DNA of 64,000 bases from Persicaria tinctoria (Eukaryota; Streptophyta; Magnoliopsida; Caryophyllales; Polygonaceae), in NCBI GenBank assembly GCA_037127255.1, contig JBANSL010000018.1, positions 19,255,175 through 19,319,174 on the forward strand, read 5' to 3'. Of the stretch, positions 46,172 through 55,860 are shown piece by piece. The position numbers were made by a program, and so were the translations under genes. The notes beneath the pieces were generated by a model, which worked only from the letters and a program-made list of their open reading frames with translations, ran no database searches and was not told the DNA's origin. Numbering within the stretch: the first letter of the stretch is position 1; each line of letters begins with the position of its first letter.

Positions 46172-47176
46172 TCAAGTTGGACTATGTTGGAAACCAACAA
46201 GGCCTAACTTGAGAGATAGAAAGTTGTGCTGCTGTGCACCCAGTGGCTTAGTCAAAATATCAGCTAGTTGAACCCCTGTTCTTACATGTTGAGGCAGCAC
46301 AAATCCTTCAATCAGATGATGCCTGATAAAGTGACAATCAATCTTCAAATGTTTAGTCCTTTCATGAAAGACTGGATTCTCAGGAATGTGAATGGCAGCT
46401 TTGTTATCACAAAATAAGGGAATAGGTATATATGACTGTATTGCCAAAGCTTGCAAAATGCCATCAACCCAAATCAGCTCATTGGTAGTGGATGACATAC
46501 TTCTATATTCAGCCTCAGCAGATGATTTAGAAACAATAGTTTGTTTCTTGGTCTTCCATGAGACAAGAGATGTTCCAATGAACACACAATAACATGTAAG
46601 AGACTTAGCACTAAATTGGCATGCTCCCCAATCTGCATCTGAGTAAGCTGAGATAGATAAGTTACAAAGCTTAGGATAGAATAATCCTACTGCCACTGAT
46701 CCTTTCAAATACCTCACCACATGCATAGCTGCATCAAGATGACGCTGTCTGGGCTCTGTCATACATTGACTCAAATGTTGTACAGCATAGGTGATGTCTG
46801 GCCTTGTCAAGTTCAAGAATAATAGTCTTCCAATTAACCTTCTATAGATCTCAGGGTCTGCTAAAAGGGCTCCTGTATCTATAGAGAGCTTAAGTCCTCC
46901 TGGGAGAGGAAAAGAGGTAGGAGAGCACCCCATCATATTACAATCTTTCAGTATGTGCAAGACATACTTTCTCTGATGTAGATGAGTTCCTGAGGCATCC
47001 CTAAGGATCTCAAGCCCCAAAAAATATCTGGACAGGCCAAGGTCCTTGATGGTGAACTTGGCATCCAAAGCTCTTTTTGTTAATGCAGTGGCAGAAGCAT
47101 CACTTCCAGTGAGCAAAACATCATCAACATACACAAGAGCCACTGCCATGCCTGAACCTGTGATCCTCACAAACAA
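46172..47176 (-). pseudogene. Copia-2 pol: RT catalytic part and RNase H
   Basis: 334 codons. VALVYVDDVLLTGSD near the N-terminus is an intact RT catalytic box. Then come DLGLSRYFLGLEI, YRRLIGRLLFLNLTRPDI and the RNase H domain with AYSDADWGACQ, SKSSAEAEYR and FCDNKAAIHI, ending in the QLADILTKPL tail typical of Copia. The frame reaches to just before the polypurine tract. It is out of frame with the upstream RT part because of a 5-base duplication near 47180. Confidence 0.9.
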
Positions 47177-48150
47177 GCTATAATATAATCATCAAGGCTT
47201 TGACTGTAACCAAGACTGATAAGGAATTTGCACAATTCTACATTCCATTGTCTAGAGGCTTGCTTAAATCCATATATGGACTTCCTCAATTTATAAACCA
47301 GATTAGGTGTCTTTAAATGAAGGCCTTCAGGAGGCTTCATATAAACTTCTTCATCTAATAAGCCATGCAAGAAAGCATTATTCACATCCAGTTGATGTAA
47401 TGGTCAGTTCTTTGCTGTAGCAACTGCTAAAAGTATTCTCACTGTACTAAACTTAGCAACTGGAGAGAAAGTGTGCTTGTAATCTTTCCCTTTAATCTGA
47501 TTATATCCCTTGGCAACCAACCTTGCCTTGAATCTTTCTACTGACCCATCAGGTTTATATTTGATCTTATAAACCCATTTGCTGCCTATTGCCTTCTTTC
47601 CAGGAGGTAGTTCAACAAGATCCCATGTTTGGTTCTTGTCAAGAGCCTCCAACTCATGATTCATAGCATCTATCCAGTGGCTATCTTTAACAGCTTGTTT
47701 AAAATGGGATGGCTCATGAACCAACACCATGTTGACAAAGGATGTGACAAATGGTTTGTCAATCATATCTCGATTATCAAAGCAGGTTGCCAGAAAACTT
47801 TGTGAAAAAGAGTTAGTTCTTCCATGAGCATGACTCACATAATCCTGAAGCCTCCTTGGTTGCACAATCTGTCTGGTGGATCTTCTCAAGGGAGGGAAGG
47901 CTGCTTCATCATTCAAAATCTCTTGTGAGATGATAGGTAAAGGCCCTGATCTATGAGAGCTTTCTGAATCAGCAATCACTGATGGCAATATCTCAGGGGA
48001 GCCAGCAGATGCATGAGACTCATGATTGACTGAAGGTGAGGGTTGTTCTTGTGAATTCTGGTCAGGTGGAGGAGCATGAAACACCTGAGTAGGTGAAGCA
48101 AAATCATCTTCTGTTGGATTAACAAGAGGCAAAATATTTGTTGGTGTCAC
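47167..48150 (-). pseudogene. Copia-2 pol: RT N-terminal part with in-frame stop and frameshift
   Basis: 48150-47404 carries the linker and the start of [22 protein letters not shown], then [20 protein letters not shown] and [21 protein letters not shown] at 47406-47404 sits where relatives have Trp in AKNW. The same frame resumes with [20 protein letters not shown] and [14 protein letters not shown] (47385-47167). Near 47180 ATTAT is repeated in tandem, which shifts the frame and causes a stop at 47167; the true frame continues from 47176. Confidence 0.88.
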
Positions 48151-48249
48151 TGACTCAGACTTTAAGACATCTGTATTTTCCTTAAAAGGGGAAATATCCT
48201 CATGGAAGATAACATCTCTGCAATGAAATGTAACTTTGGAGTCCAGATC

Positions 48250-48765
48250 TCAAAGCTTGTAAGCCTTTTGCCCATGAGGATAGCTTAGGAGTATGCATTT
48301 TCTTCCTCTTTCATCCAATTTATCTCTATTCTTATAGGCTACAGGAGCATAACATAAGCACCCTATGATTTTTAATTCATCATACACAGCAGTTTTACCA
48401 AATAGCATTTCAAATGGTGTTTTCCTTTCTAGAATCTCAACTGGAAGCTTGTTGATGATGTGTGTTGCAGCTAACACACATTCTCCCCGGAACTTTAAAG
48501 GCAACCCTGCATGAATTCTCAATGATCTGACAGTCTCTATGAGATGCCTATGCTTCCTCTCTACTCTCCAATTCTGCTGGGGTGTGTAGGGAACACTCTT
48601 CTGATGCAAAATCCCAAGAGTTGCAAGGAACTCATTGCACTTATTAGAGGTGAATTCACCACCATTATCTGACCTGATGCATTTGATCACACAACCAAAT
48701 TGTGTTCTCACATAGGCCACAAAATCACATATAGTTTTAAAAACCTGTGATCTAGATTTGAGCAA
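48250..48765 (-). pseudogene. Copia-2 pol: integrase core, C-terminal half
   Basis: 171 codons in the same frame as the preceding piece. It holds the second catalytic Asp (IRSDNGGEF) and the catalytic Glu (RVERKHRHL), then the LPLKFRGECVLAATHIINKLP and GRKCILLSYPHGQKAYKL segments typical of Copia. It is cut off upstream by TGA at 48774-48772 and downstream by TGA at 48252-48250, each at a position where relatives probably have Trp. Confidence 0.88.
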
Positions 48766-48771
48766 AAAAGT

Positions 48772-49782
48772 TCAGGTTATCCTGGTGCAATCATCTAACA
48801 CAGTCAAGAAATACTGAAAACCATTGTAAGTAGACACACTGTAAGGACCCCAAACATCCATGTGAATGAGATCAAAAGGTTTAGCAGCTCTGGCAATGCT
48901 CCTTTCAAAAGGCAGTCTGTGATGCTTACATAAAGCACATATCTCACAATGAAACTGATCAAAATCAAACTGATTAACATGACTTATGTGTCTCATCTTA
49001 GAAACAGATGTATGTCCAAGCCTAGCATGGCTCAAGTCTAAACTGCTACTAGCTTTATTACAAAAGATAGGAGATGTCTTCATAACTTCATTAGTCCCTC
49101 TCTTCTCAATCCTGCTTTTAGCCTGATCAGAAGTCCACACCTTGTATAAACCATGCTTCCTCTTTCCTGCCAGTAGCACTCTTCTAGTTCCAGGGTCCTG
49201 AATAAAACAAGATGACCAAGTAAAAACTGCTATTAGCTCATTATCATCTAGCAACTTTCCAACTGACAAAAGGCAGTGTTTAAAATCCGGTACTAAGAGG
49301 ACATCTTTCAAGGCCATTTGATCTGTAAGTTGTAGTTCTCCCATTTCATTAATAGTTTTAACAGTCCCATCAGGCAAGTCAATATGAACCTGCTTATTCA
49401 ACTGCATTTTGTTCAAAATATAAGACTCAGAGGGCATCATATGATCAGTTGCCCCTGTGTCAATTATCCACTCAATGCCATTGCTCACTGGTTGACCAGA
49501 AATATCTATAGAGGATGAGACTTTACCTGCAAAGTTGGCATAAGAGCTTTCATTGTTACTCTTCTGTGCCATGGTCTTCATGATTTCCTGATACACTACG
49601 TTAACCATGGATGTATCCACTTTGCTTTCCATCCCTGCTTTCTCCACCTCATTATCAAGAGGTGTATTCATTATTCCAGCATTCACAGAGCCAACAACAT
49701 TAGCTGATCCCCTGTTAGGTGCATTGTCCTTCTGACCTGCTCTCAGCATTACCAGTATGGAATCCCATGAAGCTTGAAGCAA
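48772..49782 (-). pseudogene. Copia-2 pol: protease and integrase N-terminal half
   Basis: 336 codons. The protease active site WIIDTGATDHMM (DTGA at 108-111) is intact. The integrase zinc-binding region SHARLGHTSVSKM...CEICALCKHH and the first catalytic Asp in FDLIHMDVWGPY are present. It ends DDCTRIT then TGA. The piece is in a different frame from gag, overlapping its end by 34 bases. Plant Copia elements normally use one frame, so a small indel near 49760 is more likely than programmed frameshifting. Confidence 0.88.
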
Positions 49783-50681
49783 GTGTCTGCTCCATGTCCC
49801 TTATAACCACAATGAGTGCACTTCATCTCACTCTTAAGCCTCTTGATCTCCCTCCAATCCTTCTTGGATGGAGGATTGGTTCCTGCATTAGGCCCCTTGT
49901 AGCTAAACACGTTCTTGCTCACAGCAAAAGCATTAGCATCATACATAGCAGATTGAGTGGATCCTGAGGCAGCTGTGCCTCCCTCAACCTGTTGCAATAT
50001 GTAATAAGCCTTTCCCACTGTAGGCAAAGGGTCTTGTGCAAGAATTTGATTCCTGGCAGCCTCGTAGCCATCATTCAAACTAGCCAGTAACTGCATCAGC
50101 TTGTTCTTTGAGTCTATCTCATTAAAACTCTTAACCAGATCGCACTTACACTGCTTCATGACCCCACATGTACACTCAGGCAACCTCTCAAGAACTTGTA
50201 ACTCATCCCAGTACCTCTTCAAAGTATTGTAAACCTCTCCCAGGCTCATGCTCCCTTGAGATACATTGCTCAGTTTCTTCTTAAGTTGAAAGATCTGAGG
50301 TGCATTGTTCTGGCCGTATCTTTCAACCACCTCATCCCACAGCTCCTTTGAAGAATCTACAAACATCAGACCTTCTGATATCCCTTTACTCATGGAATTT
50401 AGCATCCAACATCTAACCATAAGGTCTGCTCTCACCCATTTCTGATGATCAGTAGATGTTTCCATTGGTTTCTCACAAGTTCCATTCACAAAACCAAGTT
50501 TACACTTGGCCCCTAGAGCCATGGTTACTCCCCTACTCCAGGTTACAAAGTTTGATCCATCAAAGGGAATAGCCACCAGCTGGGCTCCAGGGTGATCAGA
50601 ATTAGACAAATAGAGTGGGTCACTGGGATTACCTAAGTTGTTGCCTTCCACTTCATTGTTGTTGTTGTTGACGTCTGGCAT
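49749..50681 (-). CDS. Copia-2 gag
   Basis: 310 codons, starting MPDVNNNNNEVEG. This is a Copia-type gag polyprotein: a PFDGSNFVTWSRGVTMAL start typical of the plant retrotransposon gag family, a central helical part with LWDEVVERYGQNNAPQIFQL and YFW-like gag motifs, and a C-terminal CCHC zinc knuckle (CTHCGYKGHGADTC, spacing C-2-C-4-H-4-C) that binds RNA. Intact from ATG to the TAA just after the knuckle. It would form virus-like particles; whether it is still expressed is unknown. Confidence 0.88.
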   Translation of the reverse strand: MPDVNNNNNEVEGNNLGNPSDPLYLSNSDHPGAQLVAIPFDGSNFVTWSRGVTMALGAKCKLGFVNGTCEKPMETSTDHQKWVRADLMVRCWMLNSMSKGISEGLMFVDSSKELWDEVVERYGQNNAPQIFQLKKKLSNVSQGSMSLGEVYNTLKRYWDELQVLERLPECTCGVMKQCKCDLVKSFNEIDSKNKLMQLLASLNDGYEAARNQILAQDPLPTVGKAYYILQQVEGGTAASGSTQSAMYDANAFAVSKNVFSYKGPNAGTNPPSKKDWREIKRLKSEMKCTHCGYKGHGADTCFKLHGIPYW

Positions 50682-50725
50682 CTTCTTCTTTTAGCTTGAA
50701 AAATTCACCTTTCGCTCTAATACCA

Positions 50726-51102
50726 TGTGAAGAGAACATAATCAATTTAATGTTACTGATGTAAGCAACAGATCAAGGCCAAAATAGGCTAAACTTCAGT
50801 GCCAGAAAATTCACTGTTTCATTGAAACAAAACCAAAAAGGGGAAGCTCCCTGACGGCACAAAGAGGGAAAGTTTGTGATCCCAAAAACCCTACTGAAAA
50901 CAAGGAGAGATGTCAGCTTATATAGCATGGAATCCTCACTCAGGATTGGTGGATCACAAGCAGACAAAAAAGCCAGATGTCTATTACATCCAAATCGAAA
51001 TGCGGCTGAAATGCAACATAAATGAAGGTGCTGTAAAAGCTAAAATGAACAAGTGATAAGATGCTCAGATTATGGACATAAACATGGATCATAATCTTCA
51101 CA
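50726..51102 (-). repeat. 5' LTR of Copia-2
   Basis: 377 bp, lying right on the plus strand. TTATATAGCATGG near 50915-50930 and its complement may hold promoter elements. It is followed on the plus strand by the ACGAT duplication. Confidence 0.93.
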
Positions 51103-51529
51103 ACGATAGTCTTATGAACCTGAAAACAAACACAGAATACCATTTCTGAATCGCAACTAACCCCTTAGACCCTGGTCGTACCGGCTAGGGCTTCACCCAA
51201 ACCCTTTGGACCTTTGTTGGTCGGAGGCCCTACTCCCAAATCCCTGGACCTTGTGGTAACAATTACTAAATTAGGATTCAACCAAATTGTGTTGAATTGA
51301 GCTGAATACCTTCTAGAGTATGCCTATATAAAAGATTATACAAACTTAAATAATTTTAATCCAACTATGATAAATGAATCATTAAGACACAGATAGATAA
51401 ACCCAATTCTATCTAATTTAATAGATCTATTAATAAATTCAAATCTAAACCAATTAGATTCAAAACATTCCAACAAATTGTTTTTCCCATAACAACTTGT
51501 AAATTTAGAAAGGGTTCTCTTTCCTCACA

Positions 51530-51600
51530 CACACGGGTCGTCGGGAGCTTCAAACCTTGAATTGGTAAATAAAGACCGACCATCCGGGGTTCAATCTGGG
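51530..51600 (-). repeat. SINE-like fragment
   Basis: On the minus strand it reads TTGAACCCCGGATGGTCGG, then TCTTTATTTACCAATTCAA, matching the 3' half of the copy at 53031-53078. Confidence 0.45.
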
Positions 51601-53004
51601 GATTTATGGGAGCTTCAAACCATCTTCCCTTAAAAGCATTTTCTTCACAGTACTAACATTAATTTAATTTAATGGCACATCTATATATGGATATAATATA
51701 TACTCCATAAATATTTTTCTATGCATATAATTCAAATCATTGTAGCACCAATTCAAAAAATTCTGTAAAACTTCCAAATGTTCATTCAAATTAAGGTTTG
51801 TGAGGGGGGCGGGGGAGGGGGACAAGGAGGGTGAGGGGGGACGGGGGAGGGGGACAAGGAGGAGGGATAGAGGATGTGAATCCACATTGCGGCAAAGATT
51901 GTTGTATTAGAGTAGCATATTTTAAAATTTGAAAGCTCAGTGTACGTCCTTCATAAGTACTCCATAAATAAATCTAATGACTTTATATACTACTCACCAT
52001 GCAGTGTGTTATATGCCCTCAATACGAACGGATCTTAAATTCATTTGAACCTCGGCTTATCACGTGCCCAACATTAAATACGACTGGCATTAAAAAAAAG
52101 TAACGAATGGATCAAAGATCCGTTCATGTTTAAAACTTAAATTAATTATTTTTTATAAAAAAATTGTAAGGTTGTTGTTTAAAAAAAATGAATAGATCTT
52201 TGATCCGTTCATTACTTTTTTAATGTTAGATGCATTTAATGTTGAAAACGTTACACGTGTCAAGCTGAGGGTCAAAAACATCTAGAATCTGTTCATCTTG
52301 AGTGCATATAGCACATATATTTGGTGCATATAGACTTTACGAATTAATATTACTCCCTATAGGATAAGATCATAAATTGATAAAGATTCTCTACCATAAA
52401 AGCAAGTGACCCTAGAAATCCAATTTTGAAAAATGCTAAACTAATTCAAATTTAAAAAAATATTTTTAAATTAATGTTATTATTCTATGTCCTTGAGTCA
52501 TAGGATAAAAAAATCGATGTTATAAAATGTGGGAACGTGTGCACTGAGAACCAATCATGTCTAAATGATTCAAGTTAATTAGGATGTCAAATTTTTGCTG
52601 GCTAGCTATTCAGAGAGCAATCAACATAACCCTAATTAACCCACCATTCAATTCAATCCCTTAGAATTTGGAGTAATTAATTGTAGGTTTGGCCGTTGGA
52701 TTATGGAGTAATTAAATGCCCACAAAGCCAAGGCATAACATGATAGCATGTGATGGTACTTGGTAAACTACACTTCATTAATATGGTGTACTATAGTAGT
52801 GCAAAAAATGGAATATGAATCTTAATCATTGTGCACATTTGAATAATATAACTTGGAGAATTGTATATAGGAGCAAGTAACGTTGAGCTTCAAACTATTT
52901 TTACTTAATTTTGGTTTTTAACACATCATTATAATTGAGGTAAGAACTGCAGGTAGCTTAAAACTCATATATTGTGCACATTTGAATAATATAATCGGAA
53001 AGGA

Positions 53005-53090
53005 CTTGTGGGTAGTAGTCATAGGTTCCCGGTTCGAACCCCGGAATGACCGCTCTTTATTTACCAATTCAAATTATCATCCCTTCCATC
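53005..53090 (+). repeat. tRNA-derived SINE-like fragment
   Basis: A perfect box B GGTTCGAACCC (53031-53041) sits in a T-arm-like TCCCGGTTCGAACCCCGGA and is followed by CTCTTTATTTACCAATTCAA. A degenerate D-arm-like GTGGGTAGTAGTC precedes it. Confidence 0.5.
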
Positions 53091-53422
53091 ATACCCACAA
53101 ATTAGAGACGAAGTCTCGAAGTGAATTGACAAAGAGTTCGACGTACACTTTGCTAACATGAGTCATTTATTAAATTGAAGCTTTTTACACTAAGATCATA
53201 ATTATTTCTTATGGGTCATAGAACACATATTTTGGTGCATTATGTGGATACATATACAGCATGCTAACACGAGTCATATAGTTTTTAGTGAGTTATTAAG
53301 TTGAAGTCAGCAGTTATTCAATTACAGTGAGTAGTTATTCAGTTGCGATAGGTGGTTTTCAATTGTAATAGTTATGAGTTTTTGTAAGTTGTTATTCAAT
53401 TGTAATAAACCATTCAATTATA

Positions 53423-53645
53423 CTACCTCCGATCCAAAAAGGATGTCGTTTGACTTTTTAACACGTATTTTAAGGAGGTAAAAACTATATAAAATATCAG
53501 CTTTTTTAAAATTATTTTTTTACAACTTAATATTTGTTGGTAATAAGTATTAGATTATATAAAAAAATTAATATATTATATAATTTTTAGCTCCTTAAAA
53601 TACGTGTTAAAAAATCAAACAAAATCCTTTGTGGATCGGAGGGAG
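53423..53645. mobile_element. Stowaway-like MITE
   Basis: The ends are CTACCTCCGATCCAAAAAGG and, reverse-complemented, CTCCCTCCGATCCACAAAGG, flanked by TA. The arms continue to TTTTTAACACGTATTTTAAG. 223 bp. Confidence 0.85.
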
Positions 53646-53647
53646 TA

Positions 53648-55487
53648 TTAAGTAATTCACTTATAGATGCAATTGATAGTTATTTAGGTATACAATTAAT
53701 AACCCTAATAGCTAGTATTTATTAAGTAAAGGTAAATAATCAAAATGTATACATACCCTTAAAAAGTAATTAACCATGATATTGAATTGGATAAACCTAG
53801 GCCTGAACTATTTGAACTAGCTGCCCTCATCAAGTTAACAAGGAATCTTAATGATTAATGTAGAAACTCACATAATTATGTAAAAGCATACATTGTATAA
53901 GTGGAGGAGCTGGATAATACCTAGTTTTGTCTATACATATGATATGAAAAATATGAAAAGATCGAAATAATGGGAATATATTTGATGCTCCACTTAATTT
54001 GATGTGTCACACCACTGTACATGTGATTCCAGATATGTATATATGTAGCCTTACCCTTTTACACTTAGTTGGGGAACATGCTACATGTAATGTCTTTCCT
54101 GGAATCAAGTTCTCCGTTGAAATGAATTTTTGAATTATTGAATGGATTCCACCCAACAAAATACAAGGCAAAAAAAAAAAAGTAGTGAATTTTGTAAGTT
54201 GATAAAGGCTTGTTTGGCTCCCAAAATGACCACATTCAGTGTTTAATGGTATGATCTATAATTAAATCAGTTGTATTGCATATCTTATTTTAAGAGTAAG
54301 TCATCTGAGCATTAATGTTGCTCATGTTTCAAATCATTTAGAAATGATTCGAGTTTAAGTCGAACTTGAATTTGGACTCGTAAGTCAAACTTGAATTTGG
54401 ACTCGATCTTAAAAATGTGATCATACTCGATGTGTTTAGTAAAGTGAATGAGCCTGTACCGAGCTTTTTCCAAGTCGAGCTCGAGCTACTTGACTTAGCA
54501 ACCACCTACTTGCTCATGGCATAGCTAGCTAGTAACTAGAGCAGATTTTGTAAATTCTGCCAAATTTGAACTAGTCGAGCTTAACTCGAACTGAACCTCA
54601 ATTTGAGTCCAACTTTCAAATGTGTTCATATTTCACTGATTTAGTACAACGAACAACTCCAGCCCAAACTTTTTCTAAACCAAACTCAAGCTACTCAACT
54701 CATTAGTTAATATAAACCCCAGACAAGGTTATATATTAAAAAATAAAAAAGAAGTCATCCAAATAGAGAAGATGATTATGTAATGATGAATCAGTGAACG
54801 AAATTTTTTATTTTATCATATAATATATATACGTACATTAATGTAATAATGTTAGTGAGATAGTCAAGAGATGAATAATAGCTTATATTTATTCAGCTTT
54901 TTTTAAGTTGAATGATAGGGATATCAATAATTCATATAATGTGACATTTTCAATTTCCAGATGAACAAGATTTATTATTTTTAATTTGCAATCACAAAAC
55001 ACTTCTCGATCGATTCATTTATAACTTGACACATTGCTGGATTTATTTCTTTCAAATAACACCTCCATATGTTTCCATGGTGAAGTTATGCTACTAAGTA
55101 CTACCCTAATAAATAAAAAAATTAAATCCCAAAAAGATAACATAGACATTAAATCTTGGTTATTAAACTATATTTGACTGGTTCAGATTTCACAAACTTT
55201 ACAATCCACTCGATACCATTCCGTAATGGTGAGGGATCCGAACCGAACTTCAATTAAATGAATAAAGTATCTTTCATAAATTCGCCTAATTTCTGCACTT
55301 ATCCCTCATCACATATTACGTATAAGGCAATGGATGACCAACAAAAATAGGAAGAAAAATGGTCAATCAAATTTATTTAGCCCAGAAATCAAATGAGAAA
55401 GTGCAATTTGTGGATGGATTTTCCGGCCCAGCAAAGGCCAATAAATTCAAAACTGGGCCGGGCTCGGCCCATTTCCCGGCCCAATTT
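53648..55487. other. AT-rich intergenic stretch
   Basis: Nothing coding is recognised. At 54340-54720 phrases such as TCGAGCTCGAGCTACTTGAC and AAACTCAAGCTACTCAACTC repeat loosely. A GC-rich GGGCCGGGCTCGGCCC palindrome lies at about 55452-55470. Confidence 0.4.
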
Positions 55488-55773
55488 TAGACTCTACCAC
55501 CCAAGCTGATATGGAGTACACAACTGTGCAGGCTTGTTATCAAGTATGATGCGATACGAGAATGGTTCGACTGGTCTCTTAGAAAAAGAAACACATCTTA
55601 TTGTACAACATTTCATATTGACAATCAGAATCATGACTTCAGAGTTCCAGTCCTTGAGGTTGTTGTGGAAGGTGTGTTACAGTTACAACTTCAGTGTCAT
55701 TTTCAAAAAGCACTACCATTGAACTCGCTAAACTTATCAACAGGTGCTATTAAGGCTTACAATACAACGTGAT
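55488..55773 (+). other. Unidentified open frame without ATG
   Basis: From a TAG near 55487 the frame stays open for about 93 codons (TLPPKLIWSTQLCRLVIKYD, then REWFDWSLRKRN) to TGA at about 55771. It has protein-like composition but no start codon in frame near its 5' end and no family I recognise. It lies just downstream (3') of VTE2 on the opposite strand, overlapping whatever 3' UTR VTE2 has. Perhaps an old exon or chance. Confidence 0.2.
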
Positions 55774-55860
55774 GAAGGTAAGAATCTTGATTGGCATACA
55801 TTACCTACGTACCGTCCAGGCTGCCTGTGATTGTGAACAGTTCCAAACAGTTTTTGACAT

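Larger units (their letters stand above)
45786..51102 (-). mobile_element. Complete Ty1/Copia LTR retrotransposon (Copia-2)
   Basis: LTRs of 378 and 377 bp (45786-46163 and 50726-51102) start TGTGAAGAGAAC and end CTTCACA. The exact 5-bp ACGAT duplication flanks them (45781-45785 and 51103-51107). On the minus strand the 5' LTR is the right one; next to it is CATGGTATTAGAGCG, a primer site for tRNA-iMet, and GAGGGGGGA next to the other LTR is the polypurine tract. Gag, protease, integrase, RT and RNase H follow in Copia order. By eye the LTRs differ at about 14 of 377 sites plus one indel, so it is younger than Copia-1. Stops and frameshifts have disabled it. Confidence 0.95.
51108..53422. other. 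AT-rich intergenic stretch with SINE fragments
   Basis: No gene recognised. Two related tRNA/SINE-like pieces lie in opposite orientation at 51530-51600 and 53005-53090. At 52080-52260 the phrase AACGAATGGATCAAAGATCC recurs inverted as GGATCTTTGATCCGTTC-like wording, an inverted-repeat remnant. TTATTCAATTGTAAT-like repeats occupy 53290-53420. Confidence 0.4.

Noticed and set aside
49749..49782. Programmed frameshift between Copia-2 gag and pol
   Set aside because: The frames overlap by 34 bases, but plant Copia elements normally use one continuous frame and this copy has several other disabling mutations. No slippery heptamer with a structured stimulator was evident.
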